Positions 1 through 7,275 of a DNA stretch of 7,481 nt are shown in pieces. Location of the stretch: contig USSF01000080.1 in the NCBI GenBank assembly GCA_900557405.1, positions 1-7,481 on the forward strand, read 5' to 3'. Position 1 is the first letter of the stretch; every line of letters starts with the position of its first letter. The notes beneath the pieces were generated by a model that saw only the letters and a list, made by a program, of their open reading frames with translations, was not told the DNA's origin and made no database searches. This DNA comes from an uncultured Prevotella sp. (lineage in GTDB: Bacteria; Bacteroidota; Bacteroidia; Bacteroidales; Bacteroidaceae). The position numbers and the translations under genes were made by a program.

Positions 1-18
1 CTGTCGTACAACAGTGAG

Positions 19-60
19 GTAACTACTCATGCCCTAGGGGTCTGAGTAGTTACTTATTTT
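19..60 (+). terminator. Rho-independent terminator for a gene left of the window
   Basis: A perfect 11-bp stem is formed by GTAACTACTCA (19-29) and TGAGTAGTTAC (43-53), with a 13-nt loop. One G-T and one A-T pair can extend the stem outward. It is followed on the plus strand by TTATTTTCTT, a typical T-rich tail. The tail is on the plus strand only, so it should end transcription entering from the left. On the minus strand the same stem has no T-run, so it is a poor terminator for the DUF234 remnant that runs toward it. Confidence 0.7.
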
Positions 61-106
61 CTTGATGATGTAAAAGTTGCAACAGCAAAATATATGGTTA
101 TAATTG

Positions 107-532
107 TCATTCCGGCTGATACTTCAGCACGTCGTCAGGATAAAGGATGCAGCAATCTGCCTCAGAAAGAGGGTGCTCTTTAAGGAAGAGCACATACACG
201 ATATTCTTGCCATGCGAGAACGGAGCCTTTTCTGTCTTTGCCTTTAGTTTGGCAAGCAGACGGTCTGCATAGTCTGCTGATTTCCATTTGCATTCTCCTA
301 CAAGGATTGTGTTCCTGTCGCCGATGGCTTCTGCCACGACATCAAACTCCAGGTCTTCATAGCCCACAGGTGTCTTGCGTCCGTCTTCATAAACAGGAGC
401 CTTTCCCCACCAGCGGCGAGCCACCCCCCATGTATGTCCGAAAAGCTCGTTCCCCGAAACAGCCGTCTGACACAGCCGCTCCCATACATTCCCTACAATT
501 CCATAGAATATGATTTTTCTGAAAATGATTTT
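107..532 (-). pseudogene. C-terminal remnant of a DUF234-family ATPase (AAA domain lost)
   Basis: The open frame has 141 codons between an in-frame TGA (533-535) and the stop TGA (107-109). The first ATG/GTG-type start in it is a GTG at 422-424, which would give only 105 residues and cut through the conserved part. Upstream of that GTG the frame still reads family-like sequence (GNVWERLCQTAV, then GHTWGVARRWWG). This matches the C-terminal DUF234 domain found at the end of archaeal-type ATPases (ATPase_2 plus DUF234, usually about 450-500 residues). LEFDVVAEA followed by LVGECKWK resembles a PD-(D/E)XK nuclease core (D...ExK). No Walker A or B motif can be read in the roughly 100 bp upstream, so the whole ATPase half is absent. 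I read it as a 5'-truncated pseudogene. A short expressed protein from the GTG is possible but has no convincing ribosome binding site. Confidence 0.75.
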
Positions 533-634
533 TCAAAATATGTTTTTGCAAAAAAAATGTTTTTATGAATGCGCTGCAAGTGGAAACATATATTTTATGC
601 ATACATAATATTGATTTTTTCTTTCCCCGAAGGG
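533..634. other. A/T-rich spacer between the ATPase gene and the truncated DUF234 gene
   Basis: About 100 bp with long A and T runs, for example eight A's in a row near 550, and loose repeats of the type GATTTTT and ATGTTTTT. It carries no recognisable coding sequence, promoter or terminator. It occupies the place where the missing AAA domain of the DUF234 gene should be, so it probably contains or borders the deletion or insertion junction. Confidence 0.5.
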
Positions 635-1882
635 TTATACCGACTGCTCGTCCAATAGGAAATCAAGTACATTCATTATTACGATACCGTCGTCGTTCTG
701 GTATTTCTTTATGCGGTCGCCGGTTATGACGTATTTCATGAAACTGTCGTCGATGCGGAGCAAGGAGGCTGACTCCTGCTGCATCTTCTCTCTGTCTGGC
801 AGACTGAGTGCCGACTGTATGTAGCAACGCTTGTAACCACGGTTGCACACGAAATCCACCTCAAGCATTCGCCTTACCTTGGTTCCTTTCTCGTCTACGG
901 TATTCACTTCCACATTGCCGACATCAACACTATAGCCCCTGGCACAAAGTTCATTGTATACGGCATTCTCCATAAGATGGGTCTTCTCCTGCTGACGGAA
1001 ACCGAGCAGGGCATTGCGGATACCCAAATCGGAGAAATAATATTTCAACGGAGTACCGATGTATTTCCTTCCCTTCACATCATAGCGGTTGCAAGACTCC
1101 AGAAGGAATGCATCAGAAAGGCATTCGATGTATTTCTTTATCGTTGCCGGACTTATGGATACATTCTTCACAGACTGGAAGGTATTTGAAAGACGCTGCG
1201 GATTTGTCAATCCGCCTATCCCCGAGGCAAGAATCTTGAAGAGGTCATTCAGCTCTGAATCGTTCTTTATCTTGTTTCTGTTCACTACATCTATTATATA
1301 TGTCTCAGCCAGCAGACTGTCAAGGATCTTCACTTTCTCCTCTTCCGTTTTCAGAAGCACTACAGGTGGCAGTCCGCCATAAAGCAGATATTCGTTCCAG
1401 CCATCCTCGCGGTCGCCTTCATAAATGCTCATGAACTCTGCAAAGCTCAATGGCGACACATGTATCTGATAGCCCCTGCCGCGAAATTCGGTTATAATGT
1501 CCTTCGAAAGGAACTTGGCATTGCTGCCCGTCACATACACGTCGGCATTGGGGATATGCAACAGTCCATTGAGCACATCCTCAAACTCATCGAGCATCTG
1601 CACCTCATCAAGCAATATATAATAAGGTTGGTCGTCGATAATCCTGCCCTTCACGTAGGCATAGAACTTGTCGGGATTGCGGAATTCCTTGAAAGCGTAA
1701 TCATCGAAAGCCATTTCCACGATATGGTCGTTTGCCACTCCATTATCCTCAAGAAACCTTCGGAACAGTCTGAACAGCAGGAACGACTTGCCGCAACGCC
1801 TCATTCCTGTAATAATCTTCACCAGTCCGTTATGCCGACAACTGACCAGCTCCTGCAGATATTTATTTCTCTCTATAACCAT
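635..1882 (-). CDS. AAA-family ATPase with C-terminal DUF4143 (nuclease-like) domain
   Basis: This 415-residue protein has the usual length of the AAA_14/DUF4143 family. Walker A is GMRRCGKS (residues 26-33, K32). Walker B is YYILLDEVQ (87-95, D92-E93). A sensor-like TGSNAKFLS lies at 118-126, followed by RGRGYQIHVSPLSFAEF (134-150), a family signature. The DUF4143 part runs from about 195 to the end. It includes ENAVYNEL (305-312), EVDFV (341-345) and YIQ (354-356), which resembles a degenerate PD-(D/E)XK core where Q stands in place of the usual E-x-K. The C-terminal RIDDSFMKYVITGD and GIVIMNVLDFLL are also typical. The start at 1882 gives the normal family N-terminus (MVIERNKYLQEL). The gene is intact and transcribed alone, away from the receptor operon. 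Its leader holds a palindromic repeat with a second copy behind the promoter. The cellular role of the family is not established; links to DNA processing or defence are inference. The family call is firm. Confidence 0.9.
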   Translation of the reverse strand: MVIERNKYLQELVSCRHNGLVKIITGMRRCGKSFLLFRLFRRFLEDNGVANDHIVEMAFDDYAFKEFRNPDKFYAYVKGRIIDDQPYYILLDEVQMLDEFEDVLNGLLHIPNADVYVTGSNAKFLSKDIITEFRGRGYQIHVSPLSFAEFMSIYEGDREDGWNEYLLYGGLPPVVLLKTEEEKVKILDSLLAETYIIDVVNRNKIKNDSELNDLFKILASGIGGLTNPQRLSNTFQSVKNVSISPATIKKYIECLSDAFLLESCNRYDVKGRKYIGTPLKYYFSDLGIRNALLGFRQQEKTHLMENAVYNELCARGYSVDVGNVEVNTVDEKGTKVRRMLEVDFVCNRGYKRCYIQSALSLPDREKMQQESASLLRIDDSFMKYVITGDRIKKYQNDDGIVIMNVLDFLLDEQSV

Positions 1883-1890
1883 AGTTTACA

Positions 1891-1921
1891 AAAGATTTTT
1901 GCGGATATCCGCATTTTTCTT
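1891..1921. repeat. 31-bp palindromic repeat, copy 1 (ATPase 5' leader)
   Basis: It reads AAAGATTTTT, then GCGGATATCCGCA, then TTTTTCTT. It matches copy 2 at 1953-1983 in 30 of 31 positions; the only difference is T1914 versus C1976. The core TGCGGATATCCGCA (1900-1913) is a perfect 14-bp palindrome. The copy ends 8 bp before the ATPase start codon, so it covers the leader and ribosome binding region. Such a site could bind a dimeric repressor or, as RNA, fold into a short hairpin near the start codon. The function is inferred. Confidence 0.8.
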
Positions 1922-1924
1922 CTG

Positions 1925-1955
1925 CAAATATAGTCATTTTATCAATTCTGCGAAA
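1925..1955 (-). promoter_or_regulatory. Predicted promoter of the ATPase gene (Bacteroidota type)
   Basis: On the minus strand TATATTTG (1932-1925) matches the Bacteroidota -7 consensus TAnnTTTG exactly. The -33 element would be TTTC (1955-1952), 19 bp further upstream, a partial match to TTTG. Transcription would start near 1918-1920, giving a leader of about 36-38 nt. The -33 element overlaps repeat copy 2, and the start point lies at the edge of copy 1, so a protein bound to either copy should affect initiation. Confidence 0.6.
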
Positions 1956-1983
1956 GATTTTTGCGGATATCCGCACTTTTCTT
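1953..1983. repeat. 31-bp palindromic repeat, copy 2 (upstream of the ATPase promoter)
   Basis: This is the second copy of the repeat at 1891-1921, in the same orientation and offset by exactly 62 bp. The perfect palindrome TGCGGATATCCGCA is at 1962-1975. On the ATPase side it overlaps the predicted -33 element. On the other side it lies about 75 bp upstream of the receptor operon's -7 box, so an effect on that operon is possible but less likely. Confidence 0.8.
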
Positions 1984-2030
1984 AGATAGAAAAGGTTTTG
2001 TAATATATATGTAAGTGTATGATAAAGCCA

Positions 2031-2066
2031 TTGAAATAACGCTGTAACACAAGCCCCGTACCTTTG
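2031..2066 (+). promoter_or_regulatory. Predicted promoter of the receptor-lipoprotein operon
   Basis: TACCTTTG (2059-2066) matches the Bacteroidota -7 box TAnnTTTG exactly. The only clear -33 candidate is TTG at 2031-2033, with a 25-bp spacer. That is longer than the usual 19-21 bp, so the -33 is weak or an activator or alternative sigma factor is needed. Transcription would start near 2071-2075. Confidence 0.55.
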
Positions 2067-2102
2067 CACCGGATTCAGAATTAATGATGAATAAATGATT
2101 CT

Positions 2103-2112
2103 AAAGAGAAAG
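2103..2112 (+). promoter_or_regulatory. Purine-rich ribosome binding site that favours the start at 2116
   Basis: AAAGAGAAAG lies 3 bp before the ATG at 2116. It is the best Shine-Dalgarno-like stretch in the leader. The alternative ATG at 2095 has no comparable purine run at a suitable distance. Confidence 0.45.
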
Positions 2113-2115
2113 TAC

Positions 2116-4923
2116 ATGATTGTAAAGAAGGTAAACAAGATTGTGGCAACTGCCATGTTGCTTGCAGTTCCGGCGGCAAACGGTTTCGCCGCCGACATCA
2201 TCGGCAAGGTGACCGACGGGAAGTCGAAAGACGCTCTCATCGGCGCCACCGTGCAGGTGGAAGGAACGAACATCATCGCCGCCACCGACATTGACGGCAA
2301 CTTCCGACTCTCCGGACTGAAGGAAGGCGAGAAGTACAGACTGACCATTACTTACGTAGCATACAAGAATAAAGAAATTGACGGGGTTCAAGCGAGCGAT
2401 CAGCCTCAGATGATTAGCGTAGCGCTGACACCCGACGAACAGACACTGGGCGAAGTCACCGTAACCGGCATAGCAAGAAAGAATACGGAAGCGGCTATGG
2501 TGCAGATTGCCAAAAACAGTCCCGTCATAGTGAACAACGTTTCGGCACAGGAAATAGGAAAGACACAGGACTCCAACGCAGGAGAGGTGATCCGACGTGT
2601 GCCGGGCGTAAGCCTCATCGACGACAAGTTTGTGATGGTGCGCGGCTTGTCGCAACGATATAATAATGTATGGATCAACGGCGGAGCGGCTCCAAGCTCC
2701 GAAGCCGACTCAAGGGCTTTCTCCTTTGACCTCATACCAAGCGCACAAATCGACAATATGCAGATCGTGAAGACCCCGTCGCCGGAATATCCTGCCGACT
2801 ACACGGGCGGCTTCGTGCTCGTCAACACAAAGGATATCCCTGTGGGGAACATGTTCCATGTGTCGGTGGGAGGAAACTGGAACACGGCTTCTGTGTTCAA
2901 GGACTTCCAGTATGCCAAAGGCTCCTCTACCGACTTTCTCGGCTTTGACGGCGGTCTGCGCAACCTCGACGGCGGCTTCCGCACCTCGCTCCGGTCTATA
3001 GGCAACGGCGGTACCGACCTGCAGGGCAACGGTCTGAACAACGACTGGCTCATCAAAAGCATGAAACCATGGGGCGACCTGAAGATATCCGCCAACTTAG
3101 GCAGAAGATGGAAGCTTGGCGAAAACCAGATGGGAATGATTGCCGCACTGAACTACACCAACGAATACCGCACGTTCAGCGATATGCAGAACAACCAGTT
3201 CGGAGTGTACGACGAGCGCAACGACCGTTCCATCTATCTGAGCAACTCGCTCGACAACCAGTATAACCACAACGCCCGCCTCGGCGCCATGCTCAACCTG
3301 ACGCTGCTGACCGCCGACGGCAACAGCAAGTTCCAGTCCAAGAACATCTTCAACCAGATAGGCAACGACCGCTATACCAGCAGACAGGGCGTGGACGAAC
3401 AGAACAACCAGACGCGCTCGGCTGAATACTACTACCGCAGCCGCACAACATACAACGGACAATTCACAGGCAAACACACGCTGAAGAGCGACGAACTGGA
3501 CTGGAGTCTGAGCTACTCTTATGCAAACCGCAAAGTGCCAGACCGCCGACGCTACCTGCAGAACGATGCCCTGGAGACAGGAACGATACAGCTCACCACG
3601 GGCAACGACATATCAAGGGAGTGGACCCGTCTCGACGAACATATCCTCTCGGCTGCCGTGAATGACAAGCACGACTTTGACTTCAATGGATGGAAACCGA
3701 CAATGAAGCTCGGAGCCTACGGCGAATACCGCACCCGTGAATACAAGACCCGTGAGTTCATCTACAACTGGGAGCCGGAGAACAACTCCCTGCCTGCCGA
3801 CTTCCGCAAGAGCGACCTCCCCACCCTGCTCAGCAACAGCGGGAACTTCGGCAGCGACAAGCTATATCTGCTTGAGGAACCGAACCGCCGCGACGACTAT
3901 AAGGGCCACAACACCCTCGGTGCAGGATACCTGGCTGCCACTCTGCCGTTCGGCAGTCTGAGCGTCTTTGCCGGCTTGCGTTATGAATACAGCAAGATGG
4001 AGCTTATCACGAATACCCGAGACGACCGTCCGAGTCCGCTGAGCCATTTCTACAAATACAACGACCTCTTCCCCTCGCTCAACGCCACGTATAAGTTCTC
4101 CGACAAACACCAGCTGCGCCTATCATACGGCAAGACCGTGAACCGTCCGGAGTTCCGAGAGGTGTCGCCGTCGGTGTTCTACGACTTCGACCTTGCTGCC
4201 GACGTGAAGGGAAACACGGAGCTTACCTCCTGCTATGTGCAGAACCTCGACCTGCGCTATGAGTTCTACCCATCCCGAGGCGAGATGGTTTCCGTGGCAC
4301 TCTTCTATAAATATTTCGATGCGCCCATCGAGTGGACCTACACTCTCTCCGGCGGCAACCGCATGATTTATTCATATATGAATGCCGACCATGCCAACAA
4401 CTACGGAGTGGAGCTGGACATAAAGAAAGACCTCTCGTTCATCGGACTGCCCGATTTCAGCTGGTCGTTCAACGGTGCCATAATCAAGAGCCGCGTGAAC
4501 TTCAACGGCTGTGCCAACATGGAGAACCGCCCCATGCAGGGACAGTCGCCATACCTCGTAAACACCGGCATCTTCTATAAGAACGACAAGCAGCAGCTCG
4601 ACATCGCCCTGCTATACAACCGCATCGGCAAGCGCATCATCGGCGTGGGCCGCAGCGAGGGAACAACGAGCGGCAACGAAACGCTCCGTGTGCCTGACAG
4701 CTACGAGATGCCACGCGACGTGCTCGACCTGTCAATATCGAAGAAGTTCGGCACCCATTGGGAGATTAAGGCAAACATCCGCGACCTGCTTGCACAGAAG
4801 GTGTACTACAAGGAGTTCGTGACCGCCAACCTCAACAGCGGCGGCACTAAAGAAGTGGAGCAGATAACCCGCTGCTTCAAGCCGGGAAGGAACATCGGAC
4901 TGACCGTGACCTATAATCTATAG
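2116..4923 (+). CDS. TonB-dependent outer-membrane receptor
   Basis: An outer-membrane transporter that would take up a ligand using energy from TonB-ExbB-ExbD. From the ATG at 2116 it has 935 residues; starting at 2095 would add seven. The signal peptide is residues 1 to about 26 (lysine-rich start, hydrophobic core, cleavage near GFAA). A carboxypeptidase-regulatory-like beta domain follows at about 27-103 (IIGKVTDG, DIDGNFRLSGL). The plug is at about 130-240, with GEVIRRVPGVSLID, VMVRGLSQRYNNVW and YPADYTGGFVLVNTKD. The rest is a 22-strand-type beta-barrel ending in GLTVTYNL. It is co-transcribed with a surface lipoprotein 69 bp downstream. The partner is not SusD-like, so this is not a standard glycan-uptake locus. 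The substrate is unknown; no metal- or siderophore-specific signature is visible. Codon choice is G/C-rich compared with the ATPase gene behind it. The family call is very secure. Confidence 0.93.
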   Translation: MIVKKVNKIVATAMLLAVPAANGFAADIIGKVTDGKSKDALIGATVQVEGTNIIAATDIDGNFRLSGLKEGEKYRLTITYVAYKNKEIDGVQASDQPQMISVALTPDEQTLGEVTVTGIARKNTEAAMVQIAKNSPVIVNNVSAQEIGKTQDSNAGEVIRRVPGVSLIDDKFVMVRGLSQRYNNVWINGGAAPSSEADSRAFSFDLIPSAQIDNMQIVKTPSPEYPADYTGGFVLVNTKDIPVGNMFHVSVGGNWNTASVFKDFQYAKGSSTDFLGFDGGLRNLDGGFRTSLRSIGNGGTDLQGNGLNNDWLIKSMKPWGDLKISANLGRRWKLGENQMGMIAALNYTNEYRTFSDMQNNQFGVYDERNDRSIYLSNSLDNQYNHNARLGAMLNLTLLTADGNSKFQSKNIFNQIGNDRYTSRQGVDEQNNQTRSAEYYYRSRTTYNGQFTGKHTLKSDELDWSLSYSYANRKVPDRRRYLQNDALETGTIQLTTGNDISREWTRLDEHILSAAVNDKHDFDFNGWKPTMKLGAYGEYRTREYKTREFIYNWEPENNSLPADFRKSDLPTLLSNSGNFGSDKLYLLEEPNRRDDYKGHNTLGAGYLAATLPFGSLSVFAGLRYEYSKMELITNTRDDRPSPLSHFYKYNDLFPSLNATYKFSDKHQLRLSYGKTVNRPEFREVSPSVFYDFDLAADVKGNTELTSCYVQNLDLRYEFYPSRGEMVSVALFYKYFDAPIEWTYTLSGGNRMIYSYMNADHANNYGVELDIKKDLSFIGLPDFSWSFNGAIIKSRVNFNGCANMENRPMQGQSPYLVNTGIFYKNDKQQLDIALLYNRIGKRIIGVGRSEGTTSGNETLRVPDSYEMPRDVLDLSISKKFGTHWEIKANIRDLLAQKVYYKEFVTANLNSGGTKEVEQITRCFKPGRNIGLTVTYNL

Positions 4924-4992
4924 CTCTCCCTACAGTCCCCCCCTATTACCCCTAAAACAACAAGAAACCCTATTATTACAAAATAATACATT

Positions 4993-6495
4993 ATGAACAA
5001 AACAAAATTCTATGGATGCCTCAGCGTCCTCGCACTTGCAGGAACGATGTTTACTGCGTGCAGTGATGATGACAACAATGGTGGAAACGAAAACTCAAGC
5101 GCTGCCGTATGGACAGTGAACGGCGGCATCAACGCCTGCGACCACGTACTCTTCACGGAGAGCGACAAGGCAGGCAGCAAAGACGTTAACGACAAAGGAA
5201 CTCAGATCGGAAACGGCGACCAGGAGTTCGTCTTTACAGGAAAGCAGACTCTGAAGAAAGGTACATATATTCTAAAAGGTTGGGTATACATCGCCGACGG
5301 CGCTGAACTGACCATCGAACCGGGAACCGTAATCAAGGGCGACAAGGACACCAAGGCTGCCCTCATAGCTGAGCGTGGCGGAAAGCTCATTGCCCAGGGT
5401 TCTGAGACACAGCCTATCGTATTCACATCCGAGCAGGCTGCCGGCAGCCGCAGGCCTGGCGACTGGGGCGGCATCATCCTCTGCGGCAAGGCTCGCACCA
5501 ACGCTACGGAGCAGCAGATTGAAGGTGGTCCGCGTACAAGACACGGCGGCAACGACGACAACGACAACTCCGGAGTATTGAGCTACGTACGTATCGAGTT
5601 CGCAGGCTATCCTTTCGCAACAGACCAGGAAATCAACGGTCTGACGCTCGGTTCTGTGGGCAAGCAGACGAAGATTGACCACGTGCAGGTGTCTTACTCA
5701 AACGATGACTCCTTTGAGTGGTTCGGCGGCACGGTAGACTGCAAATATCTTATCGCATACAAGGGATGGGACGACGACTTCGACACCGACAACGGATTCA
5801 GCGGCCACGTGCAGTATGGTCTCTCCATCCGCGACCCGAAGATTGCCGACAAGTCTATGAGCAACGGCTTCGAGAGCGACAACAACGCCAAGGGAACAAA
5901 CGCTGACCCTCATACCTCTGCCGTATTCTCAAACATCACCTTCGTTGGTCCTAAGATGGGCGACAAGAACTTCGTGAACGATGCCTCATACATCACCGCC
6001 GGAGCATACAACCCGAACAACGGTTCCGGTCTCGGTCGTTTCCAGAGCGGTATGCAGATACGTCGCGACTCGCACTTGAGCTGCTTCAACTCCGTAGTCG
6101 TAGGCTGGCCTGTTGGTCTGATTATTGACAAGCAGCTCGGCGACTGCCAGGGTGCTGCCACAAACGGACTGCTGAAGCTCCAGAACCTCTGGTTCGCCAA
6201 CCTCGACGCCATCGGCACAGACGAAAACAAGGTGCTGACCGACCCGAACAACGAGTCGTTCTCCGCCAAATTCTTCCTCGCACAGCCGGGCAACAAATAC
6301 TCTGCCTCAGCTGACGGATGGTTCGACGTTACCGGCTACCGTCCTACAGCCACCAGCCCTCTGCTCTCTGCAGCATCCTTCACCGATGCCCTGCTCGCAG
6401 GCTTCGAGAAAGTGGCATACGTAGGAGCCTTCGGCAACGGCGCCGACTGGACTGCCAACTGGACCAACTTTGACCCACAGAACACCCAGTACTAA
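4993..6495 (+). CDS. Surface lipoprotein, predicted right-handed beta-helix
   Basis: A 500-residue lipoprotein, probably displayed on the cell surface as ligand-binding partner of the upstream receptor. The signal peptide ends in the lipobox FTAC (20-23; lipidated C23). SDDDNN follows directly, an acidic motif like the Bacteroidota lipoprotein export signal that sends lipoproteins to the outer leaflet. Residues from about 90 to 400 show short repeating beta strands with G and N turns (for example GAELTIEPGTVIKG and GDWGGIILCGKA), as in parallel beta-helix proteins. An acidic cluster, GWDDDFDTDNGFSG (258-271), might bind Ca2+; that is inference. There is no SusD-type TPR fold, no catalytic motif I recognise and no T9SS C-terminal domain. 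Relatives in Bacteroidota often sit beside TonB receptors and are sometimes mislabelled as multidrug transporters, which the sequence does not support. There is no separate promoter in the 69-bp gap. The exact ligand is unknown. Confidence 0.85.
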   Translation: MNKTKFYGCLSVLALAGTMFTACSDDDNNGGNENSSAAVWTVNGGINACDHVLFTESDKAGSKDVNDKGTQIGNGDQEFVFTGKQTLKKGTYILKGWVYIADGAELTIEPGTVIKGDKDTKAALIAERGGKLIAQGSETQPIVFTSEQAAGSRRPGDWGGIILCGKARTNATEQQIEGGPRTRHGGNDDNDNSGVLSYVRIEFAGYPFATDQEINGLTLGSVGKQTKIDHVQVSYSNDDSFEWFGGTVDCKYLIAYKGWDDDFDTDNGFSGHVQYGLSIRDPKIADKSMSNGFESDNNAKGTNADPHTSAVFSNITFVGPKMGDKNFVNDASYITAGAYNPNNGSGLGRFQSGMQIRRDSHLSCFNSVVVGWPVGLIIDKQLGDCQGAATNGLLKLQNLWFANLDAIGTDENKVLTDPNNESFSAKFFLAQPGNKYSASADGWFDVTGYRPTATSPLLSAASFTDALLAGFEKVAYVGAFGNGADWTANWTNFDPQNTQY

Positions 6496-6524
6496 AGTAC
6501 AAGTTTCTATTTCATTCATTTCTG

Positions 6525-6565
6525 AAGAATCCTGCTGCCGCGCGGTAGCAGGATTCTTTTTAATT
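6525..6565 (+). terminator. Strong rho-independent terminator of the receptor-lipoprotein operon
   Basis: A 15-bp stem forms from 6525-6539 and 6544-6558 (one G-T pair, otherwise perfect) with a GCGC loop, followed by TTT. It starts 30 bp after the lipoprotein stop. The stem ends 1 bp from the stop codon of the convergent phosphatase gene, so it may also slow transcription from that side, but the minus strand has no clean T-run. Confidence 0.9.
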
Positions 6566-7198
6566 TCTTAAAATGATGTCAAGGAGTGCGACGAAGTCAT
6601 CGATTATATAGTCGGCAGTTGACAGTTCGTCGTAAGTGCCGTTGCCGTAGGTCACTGCGCAAGTCCTGGTCCCTGCATTCCTGCCCATCTCAATGTCGTA
6701 TATCATGTCGCCAACGACGAGCGTGTCTTCAGGCTTCCCGCCGGTCTCTTCCATGATTTTCAGCACCATGTCCGGTGCCGGCTTCACCCTTTCCACATCA
6801 TTGGCTGCAACGATGCAGGAGATGCAGTCGCCGATATGCATCTCTTCCACATATTCCAGGAGCGAGGCGCGGCTTCTGCTACTGGCGATAGCCACGATGT
6901 GCCTGTCCGCCGCCATGCGCCTTATCGTTTCGATTACGTGTGGAAACGGCTTTACCACCATTTTCTCTTTCATCTCCATAAAGATTCTGCGATAAGTCCC
7001 GACGCAGAGCATCGCTTCGTCATGCGACACACCGTAAAGCTGCCTGAAACCCTCATCCAGTCTCAGTCCGATGGTTCTTGCACATTCTTCCTTTGTCTTC
7101 ACTTCCAGCTTCAGCTCCCTCATTGTCTGCTGCATGGTGCCGATAATGAGAGCCTGGCTGTCGCCGATTGTTCCATCGAAATCAAGTATTATAAGCAT
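6560..7198 (-). CDS. HAD-superfamily phosphatase (phosphoglycolate phosphatase-like)
   Basis: A cytoplasmic hydrolase of the haloacid dehalogenase superfamily that would remove phosphate from a small metabolite through an aspartyl-phosphate intermediate. Using the ATG at 7198 it has 212 residues. Motif I is DFDGTIGDS (nucleophile D6, acid/base D8). Motif II is the serine in AIASS (about 106). Motif III is K139 in VKPAPD. Motif IV is GDMIYD (D164 and D168). A helical cap lies between motifs I and II, as in the Gph/PpaX group. The frame stays open to an ATG at 7276, but those 26 extra residues are polar and unlike the family, and MLIILDFDGT is the usual start. The gene converges on the lipoprotein gene and shares its terminator region. 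Phosphoglycolate, pyrophosphate or another phosphoester are all possible substrates; motifs alone do not decide. Confidence 0.88.
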   Translation of the reverse strand: MLIILDFDGTIGDSQALIIGTMQQTMRELKLEVKTKEECARTIGLRLDEGFRQLYGVSHDEAMLCVGTYRRIFMEMKEKMVVKPFPHVIETIRRMAADRHIVAIASSRSRASLLEYVEEMHIGDCISCIVAANDVERVKPAPDMVLKIMEETGGKPEDTLVVGDMIYDIEMGRNAGTRTCAVTYGNGTYDELSTADYIIDDFVALLDIILRN

Positions 7199-7258
7199 AT
7201 CTGAATAATATTTGTCACTGCCGTCTTTTCCCCGCAGCATTTGATTCTTGTCCCTGCC

Positions 7259-7275
7259 TGCGGTTTGCAACCGCA
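7259..7275. repeat. Inverted repeat upstream of the phosphatase gene
   Basis: TGCGGTT (7259-7265) and AACCGCA (7269-7275) form a perfect 7-bp inverted repeat with a 3-nt centre. It lies about 60 bp before the phosphatase start and downstream of the RhuM gene. There is no T-run on either side, so it is not a clear terminator. Its outer half-sites TGCGG and CCGCA equal those of the palindromes at 1900 and 1962, but with different spacing. Confidence 0.35.

Noticed and set aside
1..14. Imperfect palindrome CTGTCGTACAACAG at the left edge
   Set aside because: Twelve of 14 positions are symmetric, but it touches the window edge and no second copy is visible, so it cannot be judged.
298..602. Two minus-strand frames overlapping the DUF234 remnant
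   Set aside because: They are alternative frames of the remnant; the DUF234-like residues are in the third frame, and neither gives recognisable protein sequence.
622..634. Possible terminator of the ATPase gene (minus-strand CCC-TTCG-GGG just after the stop)
   Set aside because: The stem is only 3 bp and is followed by an A-rich, not T-rich, stretch.
1900..1975. CRISPR or terminator reading of the two palindromic repeats
   Set aside because: Only two copies with a 31-bp gap that contains a promoter box and no cas genes; as RNA hairpins the stems are only 5 bp, weak for termination.
1863..2348. Open minus-strand frame of 161 codons across the divergent promoter region
   Set aside because: It is antisense to the receptor signal peptide and runs through the promoters and both palindromic repeats; it has no family resemblance and is a shadow frame.
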